DNA of 64,000 bases from Thermoflavifilum aggregans (GCF_002797735.1 NZ_PGFG01000001.1:2391001-2455000), one strand, 5' to 3'. Counted from the first letter of the stretch, positions 49,768 through 59,121 are shown. Numbers and translations: made by a program. Notes: generated from the sequence alone by a model not told the origin.

Positions 49768-50637
49768 TTACCGGATATTTTGCAAAAGCTGCTGCATTTG
49801 CTTGCCTCTGGACCTCGAAACCGGAATTATTTCAGGATTATTTTGCAACTGTAAACGATACCCCTGTGCATTGCCCTCAACATGAATAACCTTATCCAGA
49901 TTTACAATATAGGCCCGATGACAACGAAACAGAGAGGGAAAAGATTGGACTGCTTCCTCCGCCTTTGCCAGAGTACCCCTTAGTAATTTTTTGTTGATTT
50001 TTTGTTCTGCCTGCCAAACCACCTCAAAATAATTATCCTGGGAGGTGATATAGTGGATTTGCTGTGGGGTGATTTCAAGCCGGTCATTTTGATTATCCCC
50101 CACAAACTGAATATTATTAGCATTGGGTTGCACAAAATCCGTTTTCTGTAGCCCATGCAATTCATTGTTCAAAACTTCCGCCTGCCGGGTATTTTGACGG
50201 AGCAGGTAGTTCTGCTTTATCAATATAAACATCACAATGGGGATGATAGATGATAAAAGGACATACAATTCAATCTTAATAAAACTGAGCAGGTTTTGCG
50301 GAAATGCATTAATGGCAACAGCATACAGGAAACAGGTAATGCCGGTAATAAATAATTGAATAAAGGCCCACCATATTTGTGCTTTGACGGTCCATTTTTT
50401 TTCTGAAAATACACCAGGCAGGAAGCGATAGGCCAAAAAATCATTGAATAAAAGGGTAAGCCAGATGATGAGGCCATAACCTATAATAATATACCCCCGC
50501 TCGTAACTATAAACATTTAATCCAAAGGGTCGAAAAAGCAATAAAAAGACGGTAACAAACAGTGCAAAAAAGATATTTCGCCTGTGCATATCGGCATATT
50601 GAGTAAAAGGGAATAATTTCTTATTAAAATTTCTCAT
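49768..50637 (-). CDS. Membrane-bound LytTR-family transcriptional regulator
   Basis: This 289-residue protein has four hydrophobic spans (~20-40, 48-70, 85-110, 120-145), a short linker, and a C-terminal LytTR DNA-binding domain (~190-289; IHYITSQDNYFEVVW, LFRCHRAYIVNLDKV, IIPVSRSRGKQMQ). It has no receiver domain, so it is a one-component membrane regulator. Its stop lies 12 bases from the direct repeats before the next gene on the same strand, which suggests that it controls that operon. Confidence 0.88.
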   Translation of the reverse strand: MRNFNKKLFPFTQYADMHRRNIFFALFVTVFLLLFRPFGLNVYSYERGYIIIGYGLIIWLTLLFNDFLAYRFLPGVFSEKKWTVKAQIWWAFIQLFITGITCFLYAVAINAFPQNLLSFIKIELYVLLSSIIPIVMFILIKQNYLLRQNTRQAEVLNNELHGLQKTDFVQPNANNIQFVGDNQNDRLEITPQQIHYITSQDNYFEVVWQAEQKINKKLLRGTLAKAEEAVQSFPSLFRCHRAYIVNLDKVIHVEGNAQGYRLQLQNNPEIIPVSRSRGKQMQQLLQNIR

Positions 50638-50677
50638 ACAATTACAATTTTAATACGCTGTTAAATGCTTCCCGCTT

Positions 50678-51115
50678 TTACAAAAACCACAAATTCTGCT
50701 TGCTGAACCCGGGGAGGTGGTTGTGTTCAAAGTGAGGAAATATTTCGGCTACCATTTCGGGGTGCTTGGTGTCAGGCAAGTTCTGCTGGCTTATGCTTTT
50801 CCAATACATGCGGCTTAACTGATATGCCTGGTAAATAAGCTGCTCTACCAAATTCATATCATCCAACATGCCTTCTACAGTTGAGGATAAAGCAATCTTC
50901 ACCGGAAAGTGATATTCCTGTTGAGCAATGGCAGGGTTGTACAGGGCTTTCTCGGTTTCCTCTTTGATGGCCACTTCAATTTTCTCGTTCCGTTTCCGCG
51001 GCTTGTATGCTCTTTTGACACAGGTATCTGAACAAAACTGTGTAACAGTAGTCTTGGCGGTAAAGCGGTTACCGCAGTACTGACAAGTTTTTTGAAGACG
51101 AATGTTACTACTCAT
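50678..51115 (-). CDS. Zinc-finger protein, truncated or rearranged excisionase-like
   Basis: This 145-residue protein starts at the ATG at 51115; the upstream frame starts with TTG. The N-terminal 45 residues (KTCQYCGNRFTAKTTVTQFC, then SDTCVKRAYKPRKR) have a four-Cys zinc ribbon seen in excisionase/helix-turn-helix proteins of Bacteroidota integrative elements. The HTH domain that normally follows is missing. The remaining ~90 residues (ending LPGFSKQNLWFL) are not recognised. A fusion after deletion is likely. Several GGCAACA repeats lie just upstream. Confidence 0.6.
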   Translation of the reverse strand: MSSNIRLQKTCQYCGNRFTAKTTVTQFCSDTCVKRAYKPRKRNEKIEVAIKEETEKALYNPAIAQQEYHFPVKIALSSTVEGMLDDMNLVEQLIYQAYQLSRMYWKSISQQNLPDTKHPEMVAEIFPHFEHNHLPGFSKQNLWFL

Positions 51116-51178
51116 TTTGTTGCCTGTTGTTGTTATTTGTAGCAGCTTGTAGCTGTATGTAGCAAGATGTCTCCCGAC

Positions 51179-51212
51179 TGTTGCCTGATTTGTGGGCAAC
51201 AATCAGGCAACA
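51179..51212. repeat. Perfect 12-bp inverted repeat upstream of the zinc-finger gene
   Basis: TGTTGCCTGATT (51179-51190) and its inverted copy (51201-51212) flank 10 bases. TGTTGCCTG recurs at 51118-51126, and GGGCAACAA at 51194 and 51236. Such clusters resemble operator or recombinase arm-binding sites; the role is inferred. Confidence 0.7.
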
Positions 51213-51309
51213 AATGTAGGTAAAAAGTAGAGTTGGGCAACAAAAAAGAGAAGGATAAATCAGCTAAAACTCAACAAAAACAAGCATTTATGAAATAAAG
51301 GAAAGATAC

Positions 51310-52680
51310 TTACTTTCCGATACAGAAATGCGAAAAGATATAATCCAGAATATCTTCCGTAGTGACCTCGCCAGTTATTTCTCCCAGATCGTGCAGGCAT
51401 TTGCGGATATCGTTGGCCAGCAGGTCGGAGGAAATATGTTGTTCCAAACCGAGATAAATATCTTGAATTCCCTGTTTAACTTTTTGCAGGGCTGCATAGT
51501 GTCGGGCATTGGTGATGATGCTGCCTTCGCCCTGTACCCGGCTTTGCTGAGCCATTTCAACAAGCCTATCTTTTAACTCCTGCAAATGCAGGCGTTGCTG
51601 AGCAGAAATCAACATAATCTGCTGATTGGGCTTTACAAACTTAGGAAGGGTTGATGACAGGTCTGTTTTATTCAGCAATATCAGATAAGGTTTGCGCAGT
51701 TCCTGAAGCCAGGTGAGAGCCTGTTCCCATTCAGATTGGGTGATTTGTGTGATATCGAACAAATACAGAATCATATCGGCCTGCAGGATCTTTTCATGCG
51801 TACGTGCCACTCCGATCTGTTCCACCACATCTTCGCTGACACGCAGGCCGGCCGTATCAATCAACCGGAACAACAAACCGTTGAGCTGAATCAATTCCTC
51901 CACCGTATCGCGTGTAGTACCCGGGATATCGCTTACTATGGCCCTGTTTTCGTTGAGCAAAGCATTCAGCAAAGTACTTTTCCCGACATTGGGTTTGCCG
52001 GCAATAACCACCTGAAATCCGTGTTTCACCACATTGCCCCAGGTGTAGGATTGCAGCAGTTGCTGTACGCGCTGATCGATAGCATTCAGCAGTTGTTTCA
52101 AAGCCTGGCGATCGGCAAACTCCACATCCTCTTCTGAAAAATCGAGTTCCAGTTCAATTAGCGAAGCAAACTGCAGCAGCTGGTTTCTGAGCTGTTGCAG
52201 CTCTGCCGAGAAGCCTCCTCGGATGTGGCGGAGTGCATTTTGCACGGCAGCCTCCGATTCAGCCGCAATCAGGTCGGCCACAGCTTCAGCCTGCGTGAGA
52301 TCCATTTTGCCGTGTAGAAAAGATCGGAGAGTAAATTCGCCCGGCAGGGCCATCCGCGCACCGGCTTCCGTGAGGGCCTGCAGGATGCGCTGCACAATCA
52401 CAGGCGATCCGTGTGAGGATATTTCTACCACATCTTCTCCCGTATAGGAGCGGGGTGCTTTGAAAACGCTCACAACAACTTCATCCAGCCATTGATTTTT
52501 CCAGATGATTTTTCCGACATGCAGGGTATGCGAAGGTACCTGTGTAAGATCTTTGGTGGGGAACAAGCGGTTTACTATGCTCAGCGCTTGCGAGCCGCTA
52601 ACACGGATAACTGCTATAGCACCCATGCCCTGCGGTGTGGCAGGAGCAGCAATAGTATCTTCTGCATGCTGGTAATACAT
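51310..52680 (-). CDS. mnmE: tRNA modification GTPase MnmE
   Basis: This 456-residue enzyme, with MnmG, installs 5-carboxymethylaminomethyl groups on U34 of tRNAs. It has an N-terminal tetrahydrofolate-binding domain (DTIAAPATPQGMGAIAVIR), a helical domain and an inserted G domain (GKPNVGKST, DIPGTTRD, DTAGLR, NKTD). The C-terminal CIGK carries the catalytic Cys. Length and motifs are complete. It is the first core gene after the accessory stretch. Confidence 0.97.
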   Translation of the reverse strand: MYYQHAEDTIAAPATPQGMGAIAVIRVSGSQALSIVNRLFPTKDLTQVPSHTLHVGKIIWKNQWLDEVVVSVFKAPRSYTGEDVVEISSHGSPVIVQRILQALTEAGARMALPGEFTLRSFLHGKMDLTQAEAVADLIAAESEAAVQNALRHIRGGFSAELQQLRNQLLQFASLIELELDFSEEDVEFADRQALKQLLNAIDQRVQQLLQSYTWGNVVKHGFQVVIAGKPNVGKSTLLNALLNENRAIVSDIPGTTRDTVEELIQLNGLLFRLIDTAGLRVSEDVVEQIGVARTHEKILQADMILYLFDITQITQSEWEQALTWLQELRKPYLILLNKTDLSSTLPKFVKPNQQIMLISAQQRLHLQELKDRLVEMAQQSRVQGEGSIITNARHYAALQKVKQGIQDIYLGLEQHISSDLLANDIRKCLHDLGEITGEVTTEDILDYIFSHFCIGK

Positions 52681-52722
52681 AAAGCAATGATAGGGATTTT
52701 CAGGTGTTTGAAAATAAAAATC

Positions 52723-52743
52723 CCGGCATGATATACATGCCGG
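52723..52743 (-). terminator. Rho-independent terminator after tonB
   Basis: A perfect 8-bp stem (CCGGCATG with CATGCCGG) with a 5-base loop is flanked by A-run and T-run sequences, so it can work in both directions. It ends the exbB-exbD-exbD-tonB transcript and insulates mnmE. Confidence 0.88.
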
Positions 52744-52767
52744 AATTTTTTATGATGATGAGTTGCC

Positions 52768-53613
52768 TTACTGTAATACAAACCGAACAGGGATGGTGAA
52801 CTGCACATTCACAGCCCGACCATTTTGCCGGCCCGGAATCCATCTGGGCATGGATTTTACCACCCGAATGGCTTCCTCTTCCAAACCACCGCCCAGGTGT
52901 GGACCAACGGTATGTACATCACGAATGGTGCCATCAGACCATACCACAAACATCACGGTTACCGTTCCCTGGATACCATTGTCACGCGCCACCGGAGGAT
53001 ACTGGATATGACTTTTCAGATATTCCAAGATCTTCTGCTGGCTATCATCATCGTTGATAGAGCCAGGGAAGCGAGGCATTTGTTCCACAAACTGAAACAC
53101 CCGATTGTCTTCTTTCGGTGCTGCCGTTACGCCGGTACCCGAACTGGACTGAACAAGGTTGGGATCAATCCCGTTAGGATCACCTTTGATGTTACGGGTA
53201 CTGATCACCTTGTTCTGAATCTGAGAAATATCGGGCGGCAATTCTTCCGGCTTCACGTCCTGATCTTTCACCACCTTGGGCGGCGTGAATTTTACTGCCG
53301 ATTTAAACTTTATTTCCTGTGGCGGTGGAGGGGGCGGTGGAGGGGGCGGCGGCTCGTTCTTGTTGGGTAGCTTCACTTCCGTGAGCTTCACATCCGCAAT
53401 TTTAGGTTTGGGATTCAGGCTTTCCTGTTTTTGCATGTATAGTTCGAAACCATACAGCAGCAAGGAAAGAATAATGAAGATAATCATCCCTATAAGCGCA
53501 TTACGAACCCGCTTCGGATAAGTGACCCGCAAATCATATGCGCCATAGGCTTTATTCCTCCCTTCAAACAGGATATCCAGAAAATCAGCTGTCAATAATT
53601 CTTTTGGATTCAT
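52768..53613 (-). CDS. tonB: TonB energy-transducing protein
   Basis: This 281-residue protein has one membrane helix (~37-57), a Pro-rich periplasmic spacer with an uninterrupted Pro run near residue 90-100, and a C-terminal TonB domain (~190-281; YPPVARDNGIQGTVTVMF, WIPGRQNGRAVNVQF). It couples the proton motive force to outer-membrane transporters together with ExbB and ExbD. The short cytoplasmic N-terminus (LLTADFLDILFEGRNKAYGAY) is typical for the phylum. It ends the operon before a terminator. Confidence 0.93.
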   Translation of the reverse strand: MNPKELLTADFLDILFEGRNKAYGAYDLRVTYPKRVRNALIGMIIFIILSLLLYGFELYMQKQESLNPKPKIADVKLTEVKLPNKNEPPPPPPPPPPPQEIKFKSAVKFTPPKVVKDQDVKPEELPPDISQIQNKVISTRNIKGDPNGIDPNLVQSSSGTGVTAAPKEDNRVFQFVEQMPRFPGSINDDDSQQKILEYLKSHIQYPPVARDNGIQGTVTVMFVVWSDGTIRDVHTVGPHLGGGLEEEAIRVVKSMPRWIPGRQNGRAVNVQFTIPVRFVLQ

Positions 53614-53655
53614 AATAAAAATCTTTTATGATAACTAACAGGATAATCATTTCCC

Positions 53656-54237
53656 TTACTGACCGCTTAAAGTAGGATCGGGCGCCGGGTGATCATCTGC
53701 TTCTTTCATCAGATTTTTCTCAAAATCATAAATGCTGTCAACCAAAGCATACTTTTGGACACCGTTGATGTTCATCTCATCCAGGATATTCACCACATCT
53801 TCATAATCCGCATCATTCATGGGTTTGATGATAGCTACCAGGCTATCACGACCTCCTGAGTTCTTGATTACATTATCCCACTTGTTGATGATCACATCCC
53901 GGATACCACCTTTGTTAGCAAAAGTGGTTTTATACATTCTTTCATTGGGCTCCTGACCTGTGCCATAATAATAATACACCTGATGATCTTTACCCAGAAT
54001 GATGGTCAATGCCTGACTTTCCTTCACTTTATTTTGTTCTTCCGGATTTTTTACATCTTCCGGAAGGTACAGATTCATGGTTTTGGGCTTCTGGAGCGTA
54101 GTGGTGAGCATGAAAAAGGTAATCAGGAGGAAAGCCACGTCCACCATAGGTGTCATATCAATGCGGGTGGACAGCTTTTTACTTTTGGTCCCCTGATGTC
54201 GCCCCCCACCAGCCTCTTTCATTTCAACATCAGCCAT
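53656..54237 (-). CDS. exbD: ExbD/TolR family biopolymer transport protein
   Basis: This 193-residue protein has a short basic N-terminus, one membrane helix with the essential Asp region (TRIDMTPMVDVAFLLITFFM) and a periplasmic domain. It is the second of two exbD paralogues and lies 42 bases before tonB. Two ExbD proteins per operon are common in Bacteroidota. Confidence 0.93.
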   Translation of the reverse strand: MADVEMKEAGGGRHQGTKSKKLSTRIDMTPMVDVAFLLITFFMLTTTLQKPKTMNLYLPEDVKNPEEQNKVKESQALTIILGKDHQVYYYYGTGQEPNERMYKTTFANKGGIRDVIINKWDNVIKNSGGRDSLVAIIKPMNDADYEDVVNILDEMNINGVQKYALVDSIYDFEKNLMKEADDHPAPDPTLSGQ

Positions 54238-54282
54238 AGCAACATGATTTTAGATACACATAAACAAACTAATAGAATTAAA

Positions 54283-54954
54283 TTATGGTTGCTGTTTGGA
54301 TGCATTTGCACCGCCTGCAGCCTGTTGTTCACGCCAGGCAGCTGTGCCAGGCGGAATAGGTTTCAGATTCGTCACCAGATGCAATTTATTCAAATGATTT
54401 GCCTTCAGGGTTTTCAATACCTGCTTCACCACTTCATATTTGGTATTATCGTCGGCTTTGATGACGAATTGAAGATCAGGGTTAGCGTTATTTACATTCA
54501 GCGTGTATTTGATCCATTGATCCAATTCATTGTTAGCCGAATCAATCGGTATACCCGGTTGCGGAAATGCATTTCGCTGATCAGCAGGAACACTTAACAA
54601 TTGGGGCAACATTTTAAATGGCACACCCACAGGTCCGCCTATTGCATAGGAATTAATCTGATCTTTGGTTAGGCCCAGATGGTACTGGCTGTTCAAATCA
54701 CTCATCAACTGCTGCTTTTTAAACTTATTGTCCAGATCAAAAAACACCCGACCATCTTTACCTATCAAAATCATGGCAATGTTTGATTCCGGTAATAGTT
54801 TAGTGGAGATAGATGATGGCGTGACAACCGTCACCGGATCATTAGGCTTGAATTTGGTGGTTAACATGAAGAAGGTGAGCAGCAGAAATGCCACATCCAC
54901 CATCGGTGTCATATCAATTGCCGTACTCTTTCTGGGCAGCTTTACTTTAGGCAT
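54283..54954 (-). CDS. exbD: ExbD/TolR family biopolymer transport protein
   Basis: This 223-residue paralogue has the same N-terminal helix (AIDMTPMVDVAFLLLTFFM) and a larger periplasmic domain, with an insert around residues 95-145. It ends in an Ala/Gly/Gln-rich tail. It is the first exbD after exbB, 45 bases before the second. Confidence 0.93.
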   Translation of the reverse strand: MPKVKLPRKSTAIDMTPMVDVAFLLLTFFMLTTKFKPNDPVTVVTPSSISTKLLPESNIAMILIGKDGRVFFDLDNKFKKQQLMSDLNSQYHLGLTKDQINSYAIGGPVGVPFKMLPQLLSVPADQRNAFPQPGIPIDSANNELDQWIKYTLNVNNANPDLQFVIKADDNTKYEVVKQVLKTLKANHLNKLHLVTNLKPIPPGTAAWREQQAAGGANASKQQP

Positions 54955-55049
54955 TGTTCCAAATTTTATCGTTCTCTAAAAAGATGAGCAATCAGATAAT
55001 TTCCATAAACACGGATCCGGAAAAAATCCAATTGCTCTGTGAAAATGCC

Positions 55050-55913
55050 TTATTTGTAGTAGGCGGCGAAGCTCCTGGTCAGGGTATAACCCGTTTCATC
55101 AATACCATAGGTGATACCATCAATGTTGGTAGTGAAGTAGTTATACATGATTACGGCCAGTACGGAAGTAGAAATTCCCAGAGCTGTATTGACCAGAGCT
55201 TCTGAAATACCTAATGCCAGCTGCGAGGAGTCCGTTCCGCCGGAAGCACCTAGTGCGCGGAAAGCTCGAATCATTCCCAATACCGTACCCAACAGCCCAA
55301 ACAGCACCGCTACAGGTGCAATGGTTGCGAAAAATACCAGATTCTTTTCCAGCATAGGCAATTCCAGTGTGGTACTTTCTTCGATTTCATTCTGAATAGC
55401 CAACACCTTTTGTTCTGTAGTCAGTTCGGTATTTTCGGTCATTTCTTTGTATTTCAACAAGCCGGCACGCATGACGTTGCCCACAGAACCTCTCTGCTTA
55501 TCGCATTCAGCCAGGGCAGCATCAATGTTTCTGTTGGCAAGATGATATTGTACGCGCCGAATAAATTCGGTTGGTTTTATTTTTCCTTTGGCTTTGGAGA
55601 TGGTAAGCAGTCGTTCAATTGTAAAGGTTATCACCATCAAAAACAGGGAAACCAGAACGGGCACGATAGGACCACCAGTGTACATCACACCGAAATAATT
55701 AATGGCCTTGGCTTCAGAGCCAATACCTCCCCGTACGCCACCGGCAAAGTTGGCCGGATTGCCCAGCACAAAAATGTAAAACAGGATGGCCACAATCAGG
55801 CAAATCGGAACGGCCAGCGCTGCAAAAAGATTTCCGCCTCTTTTTGATTTCGTCGCATGTCCAGCAGTAGCAGGTTTCTGAGAAGCGCTCACAGTGGATT
55901 TTGTTTCAGCCAT
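55050..55913 (-). CDS. exbB: ExbB/TolQ/MotA family proton channel protein
   Basis: This 287-residue inner-membrane protein has an N-terminal helix (~28-50), a second span (~80-100) and the conserved pair of helices with FFATIAPVAVLFGLLGTVLG and GISEALVNTALGI. It forms the proton channel with ExbD that energises TonB. It starts the four-gene operon and has a -7 promoter element upstream. Confidence 0.94.
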   Translation of the reverse strand: MAETKSTVSASQKPATAGHATKSKRGGNLFAALAVPICLIVAILFYIFVLGNPANFAGGVRGGIGSEAKAINYFGVMYTGGPIVPVLVSLFLMVITFTIERLLTISKAKGKIKPTEFIRRVQYHLANRNIDAALAECDKQRGSVGNVMRAGLLKYKEMTENTELTTEQKVLAIQNEIEESTTLELPMLEKNLVFFATIAPVAVLFGLLGTVLGMIRAFRALGASGGTDSSQLALGISEALVNTALGISTSVLAVIMYNYFTTNIDGITYGIDETGYTLTRSFAAYYK

Positions 55914-55965
55914 GTTGTTCGTGTTTTTTTGTTATTGAATAAATGTTGAATTTACAGAAAGGTTA

Positions 55966-55973
55966 CAAAGATA
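55966..55973 (-). promoter_or_regulatory. Candidate exbB operon promoter (-7 element)
   Basis: The minus strand reads TATCTTTG, an exact TAnnTTTG match, 53 bases upstream of the exbB ATG. The rest of the 55914-56206 gap shows no gene. Confidence 0.6.
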
Positions 55974-56206
55974 TTAGCATCTGTTTAATAAACAAATGTT
56001 TTCATAAAAATTTCTCTTGTTTTTGCCTGCAATCCTGTATTCAAACATTGCCACCCCCGTACACCCATTTGCCAATTTAAATTGAATTTCAGTAAAATAT
56101 GTGATTTTATCCTGAAAGAAATGCTTTTTTAAGTGCCTCCCAAGTTAGGAAATTTTCAATTTTCCAAATTACAAAATTTCACTTCCAGCATGAACCCCAA
56201 CTTTTC

Positions 56207-56725
56207 TCAGGACTGCTGCGATGCAGAATGGAGCCATGTTTGCAGCTGAATGGATTTTTGTTCGACCTCTTGCTGGAGGCGGGTTTTGTATTCCTGAATT
56301 TTCCGAAGCATTTCCCCGTCGTGACAGGCCAGTATTTGTGCGGCCAGAATGCCTGCATTGCGTGCATTGTTCAGAGCTACCGTAGCAACCGGTACTCCTG
56401 CCGGCATTTGCAGGATGGATAGCACAGAATCCCATCCGTCGAGCGAAAGGGCCGATTTTACCGGCACTCCGATCACTGGCAAAGGAGAAATAGCGGCCAC
56501 CATACCGGGTAAATGAGCCGCACCGCCCGCACCAGCTATTATCACGCGAATGCCTCTTTCATGCGCTGTTCGGGCAAATGCAAACATTTTATCGGGCGTG
56601 CGGTGGGCTGAGACAATATCGGCTTCGTAAGCAATTCCAAACTGCTGCAACATCTCAGCAGCTTGCTGCATAATGGCCCAGTCAGAGTCTGACCCCATAA
56701 TAATACTTACCAGTGGCTTGTTCAT
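56207..56725 (-). CDS. purE: N5-carboxyaminoimidazole ribonucleotide mutase
   Basis: This 172-residue class I PurE converts N5-CAIR to CAIR in purine synthesis. The motifs GSDSDWAIM, SAHRTPDKM and AGAGGAAHLPGMVAA are diagnostic. The start overlaps the purK stop by 4 bases (ATGA), so the two are translationally coupled. Confidence 0.96.
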   Translation of the reverse strand: MNKPLVSIIMGSDSDWAIMQQAAEMLQQFGIAYEADIVSAHRTPDKMFAFARTAHERGIRVIIAGAGGAAHLPGMVAAISPLPVIGVPVKSALSLDGWDSVLSILQMPAGVPVATVALNNARNAGILAAQILACHDGEMLRKIQEYKTRLQQEVEQKSIQLQTWLHSASQQS

Positions 56726-57873
56726 GCTTTTACTTTCAGCTTTTGCTTCACAAATTCGACTTTTTCCGTGAGTTCTTCAATATCTTTTCCCAAAAGGGTT
56801 ACATGTCCCATTTTCCTAAACGGACGGGTTTGTTGCTTGCCGTAAATATGCACATATACTTCGGGTAGTTTCAACACTTCCTCAAACCCCTCATATCGGG
56901 GAATTCCGGAATAACCCGGTTCACCCAGCAAATTGACCATGGCCGCGGGTTTAATCAGCCCGGTACTGCCAAAAGGTAATCCAAGCAAACATCTCAACTG
57001 TTGTTCGTATTGGGAAGTTGCACAGGCTTCTATGGTATGATGGCCGCTGTTATGGGGCCGCGGTGCTACTTCATTGACCCAGCACTTACCCTGTTTATCC
57101 AGAAACATTTCCACAGCCAACAATCCACCGGGATTAAAAGCATGATAGGTTTCTATGGCAATGCGGCTGGCTTCTTCGGCCTGAGATGCGGTCAGGCGGG
57201 CAGGACAAAGCAAATACGACACGAGATTGGCTTCCGGATGAAAGACCATCTCCACCGGCGGATATACACAGGTTTCACCGTGCGAATTCCCGGCCACAAT
57301 CAGGCTGATTTCTTTTTCAATATCACACAACTGTTCAATTACAGAAGGGCCTGCAAGCAGGTCTGACAGATCTTCCATACTATCCACCCGTTTCACTCCT
57401 CTTCCATCATAACCCAGCTTTCGTGTTTTTTGTACAAAAGGCAGCTGCATGCGCCCTCGCTGCACAGCCTCCACGATTTCGTCTTCATGATCCAGCAATA
57501 GAAAAGGCAGGGTAGGAATGCCTTTCTCCGCCAGCCGTTTTTTCTGCAATCCTTTGTCCTGGATGAGCGCAAGCGATTCAGGATCGGGTATGATGCGTAT
57601 GCCCGCACGTTGCAGGTCAAACAACCCTTCAATAGATACATGTTCGATTTCGAGGGCCAGCAGATTGATTTCTTTTCCAAGCTTTAATAAATCTTCTCTG
57701 AAACGGGGATTACCTTTCAGAAATTTCATTCCCAGCTGACGGGCAGCACAGGCAGGATCATCGTCCATCACTACCACGGGAATATCCCATGCAATGGCTG
57801 CCTGTGCAAGCATTTTACCCAGCTGACCTCCGGCCGTAATGCCTAACCGATACTGCGATGGTACAAATGACAT
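56722..57873 (-). CDS. purK: N5-carboxyaminoimidazole ribonucleotide synthase
   Basis: This 383-residue ATP-grasp enzyme carboxylates AIR with bicarbonate to give N5-CAIR, the PurE substrate. The N-terminus has GITAGGQLGKMLAQAA, and the ATP-grasp core contains VQKTRKLGYDGRG and VNEVAPRPHNSGHHT. The frame extends 21 bases upstream only to a TTG, so the ATG at 57873 is taken. The gap 57874-58147 before the next gene holds nothing recognisable. Confidence 0.95.
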   Translation of the reverse strand: MSFVPSQYRLGITAGGQLGKMLAQAAIAWDIPVVVMDDDPACAARQLGMKFLKGNPRFREDLLKLGKEINLLALEIEHVSIEGLFDLQRAGIRIIPDPESLALIQDKGLQKKRLAEKGIPTLPFLLLDHEDEIVEAVQRGRMQLPFVQKTRKLGYDGRGVKRVDSMEDLSDLLAGPSVIEQLCDIEKEISLIVAGNSHGETCVYPPVEMVFHPEANLVSYLLCPARLTASQAEEASRIAIETYHAFNPGGLLAVEMFLDKQGKCWVNEVAPRPHNSGHHTIEACATSQYEQQLRCLLGLPFGSTGLIKPAAMVNLLGEPGYSGIPRYEGFEEVLKLPEVYVHIYGKQQTRPFRKMGHVTLLGKDIEELTEKVEFVKQKLKVKA

Positions 57874-58147
57874 GGATTTATGATTTTCCCGCAAAGAAAA
57901 TCAATCCCGAAACATTGCAGAAACAAATACAAAAAATCTTGAATCAACAGGATGATAGGGATAGGCGAATGGAGCAGACCTGTATTCAGTATCTTCCGGG
58001 ATGCAATACCCGAGGTTTCCGAATGATTCTGAAAATACTTTTCTGATCTGCTTCATTCATAAGCCGTTAACCCAATGCCGTTTAACTAACGGAATATCAG
58101 ATAAAAGAACACTTAAATAAACAAATTTGCTTGTGCTATATGAAAAA

Positions 58148-58720
58148 TCAAATCAAAGGATGGATTGACTGATCTCTGTACAGCGTGGTTATCTGGCTTA
58201 ATCTCAACTTGTTATATTGCTGAATCAAAATTGGAATGCCATTGTAAATCAGATTGGAAATAAAAATGATACATGCCAGTGTATATGTATGTTGTGATAA
58301 TGATACAACACAGGTACCGGTAAAAAATATAAATGCTGATACATGAAATACTTCAAATGCTTTGATCTGGGATTTTAATTGCTGCAAATGTTTCTTCTGA
58401 TCCTGACAGGAAGCAGTGCCGGATAATTTCCGAATGATAAGCCTGGCATATCGCCCCTGCTGAGTAAAATCCTGAAATTTGTGTATATACAATTTCCGGT
58501 AAAAAGATTTCTTTTTGCTGAGTTGCAGATGGGAAAAACAACGATAGGGAATAAAATATACACACAAGGATACGATCAGGATCCACATCAACGCATTATC
58601 AATCCCATTGCCATGATTAATCCAGAAAATAATCACAGGAAAAAAGAAAACAATTGTATACAGTGCGTTGATGCACTGATTCACAAGCATATCCCATCGG
58701 GCTACCCTGTTCTTTTTCAT
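58148..58720 (-). CDS. Integral membrane protein of unknown function
   Basis: This 190-residue protein has about four hydrophobic spans (~18-36, 42-58, 122-142, 145-165). A polar middle section is rich in Lys/Arg (LSKKKSFYRKLYIHKFQDF). The Phe-Tyr-Arg-Lys/KF pattern weakly recalls CrtO-type acyltransferase-like membrane proteins, but I cannot assign it. Its ATG overlaps the DoxX-like stop by 4 bases, so it is co-translated with that gene. Confidence 0.55.
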   Translation of the reverse strand: MKKNRVARWDMLVNQCINALYTIVFFFPVIIFWINHGNGIDNALMWILIVSLCVYFIPYRCFSHLQLSKKKSFYRKLYIHKFQDFTQQGRYARLIIRKLSGTASCQDQKKHLQQLKSQIKAFEVFHVSAFIFFTGTCVVSLSQHTYTLACIIFISNLIYNGIPILIQQYNKLRLSQITTLYRDQSIHPLI

Positions 58721-59076
58721 TTAAAAACCAGAATAAACAGGCATACACATAACAAAACAAGCGTCATTTTCAGTTTGCCCGATTCTTTTCTCACTAGGTG
58801 ATGATAACTGGCCGCCAGCATGAGTGCGGTATAACATACCACAATCCCTTTCACAAACAGAATATGGCTGTTTAAAAAGGTAAACAAAATCAACAGCATA
58901 GCTCCTGAAACCTCGGCCAGCCCAAGTAAATGAATAAAAAGAGGTTGAATATTCTCAAATCCGGTTATGCCTTTCTGCGGTAGTTTTTCTTTGGGTGTGA
59001 AAAGTTTCATGGATCCGGTAAAAATAAAAATGATGGCGAGGAAGGCTTGCAGCGAAAGAAAAGCAATGGTGGGCAT
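58717..59076 (-). CDS. DoxX-like family membrane protein
   Basis: This 119-residue protein has four helices; the first contains FIFTGSMKLFTP, followed by PLFIHLLGLAEVSGAMLLIL, the DoxX-like signature. The last helix ends in ILVFK. Function is not settled for the family. It forms a two-gene unit with the membrane protein downstream. Confidence 0.8.
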   Translation of the reverse strand: MPTIAFLSLQAFLAIIFIFTGSMKLFTPKEKLPQKGITGFENIQPLFIHLLGLAEVSGAMLLILFTFLNSHILFVKGIVVCYTALMLAASYHHLVRKESGKLKMTLVLLCVCLFILVFK

Positions 59077-59121
59077 ATTCCGGGATATTAAAGTTCTTTT
59101 CGATTGTTTACAAAATATGGT

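Noticed and set aside
53310..53355. GC-rich tandem repeat (GGTGGAGG type)
   Set aside because: It encodes the Pro run of TonB and needs no separate explanation.
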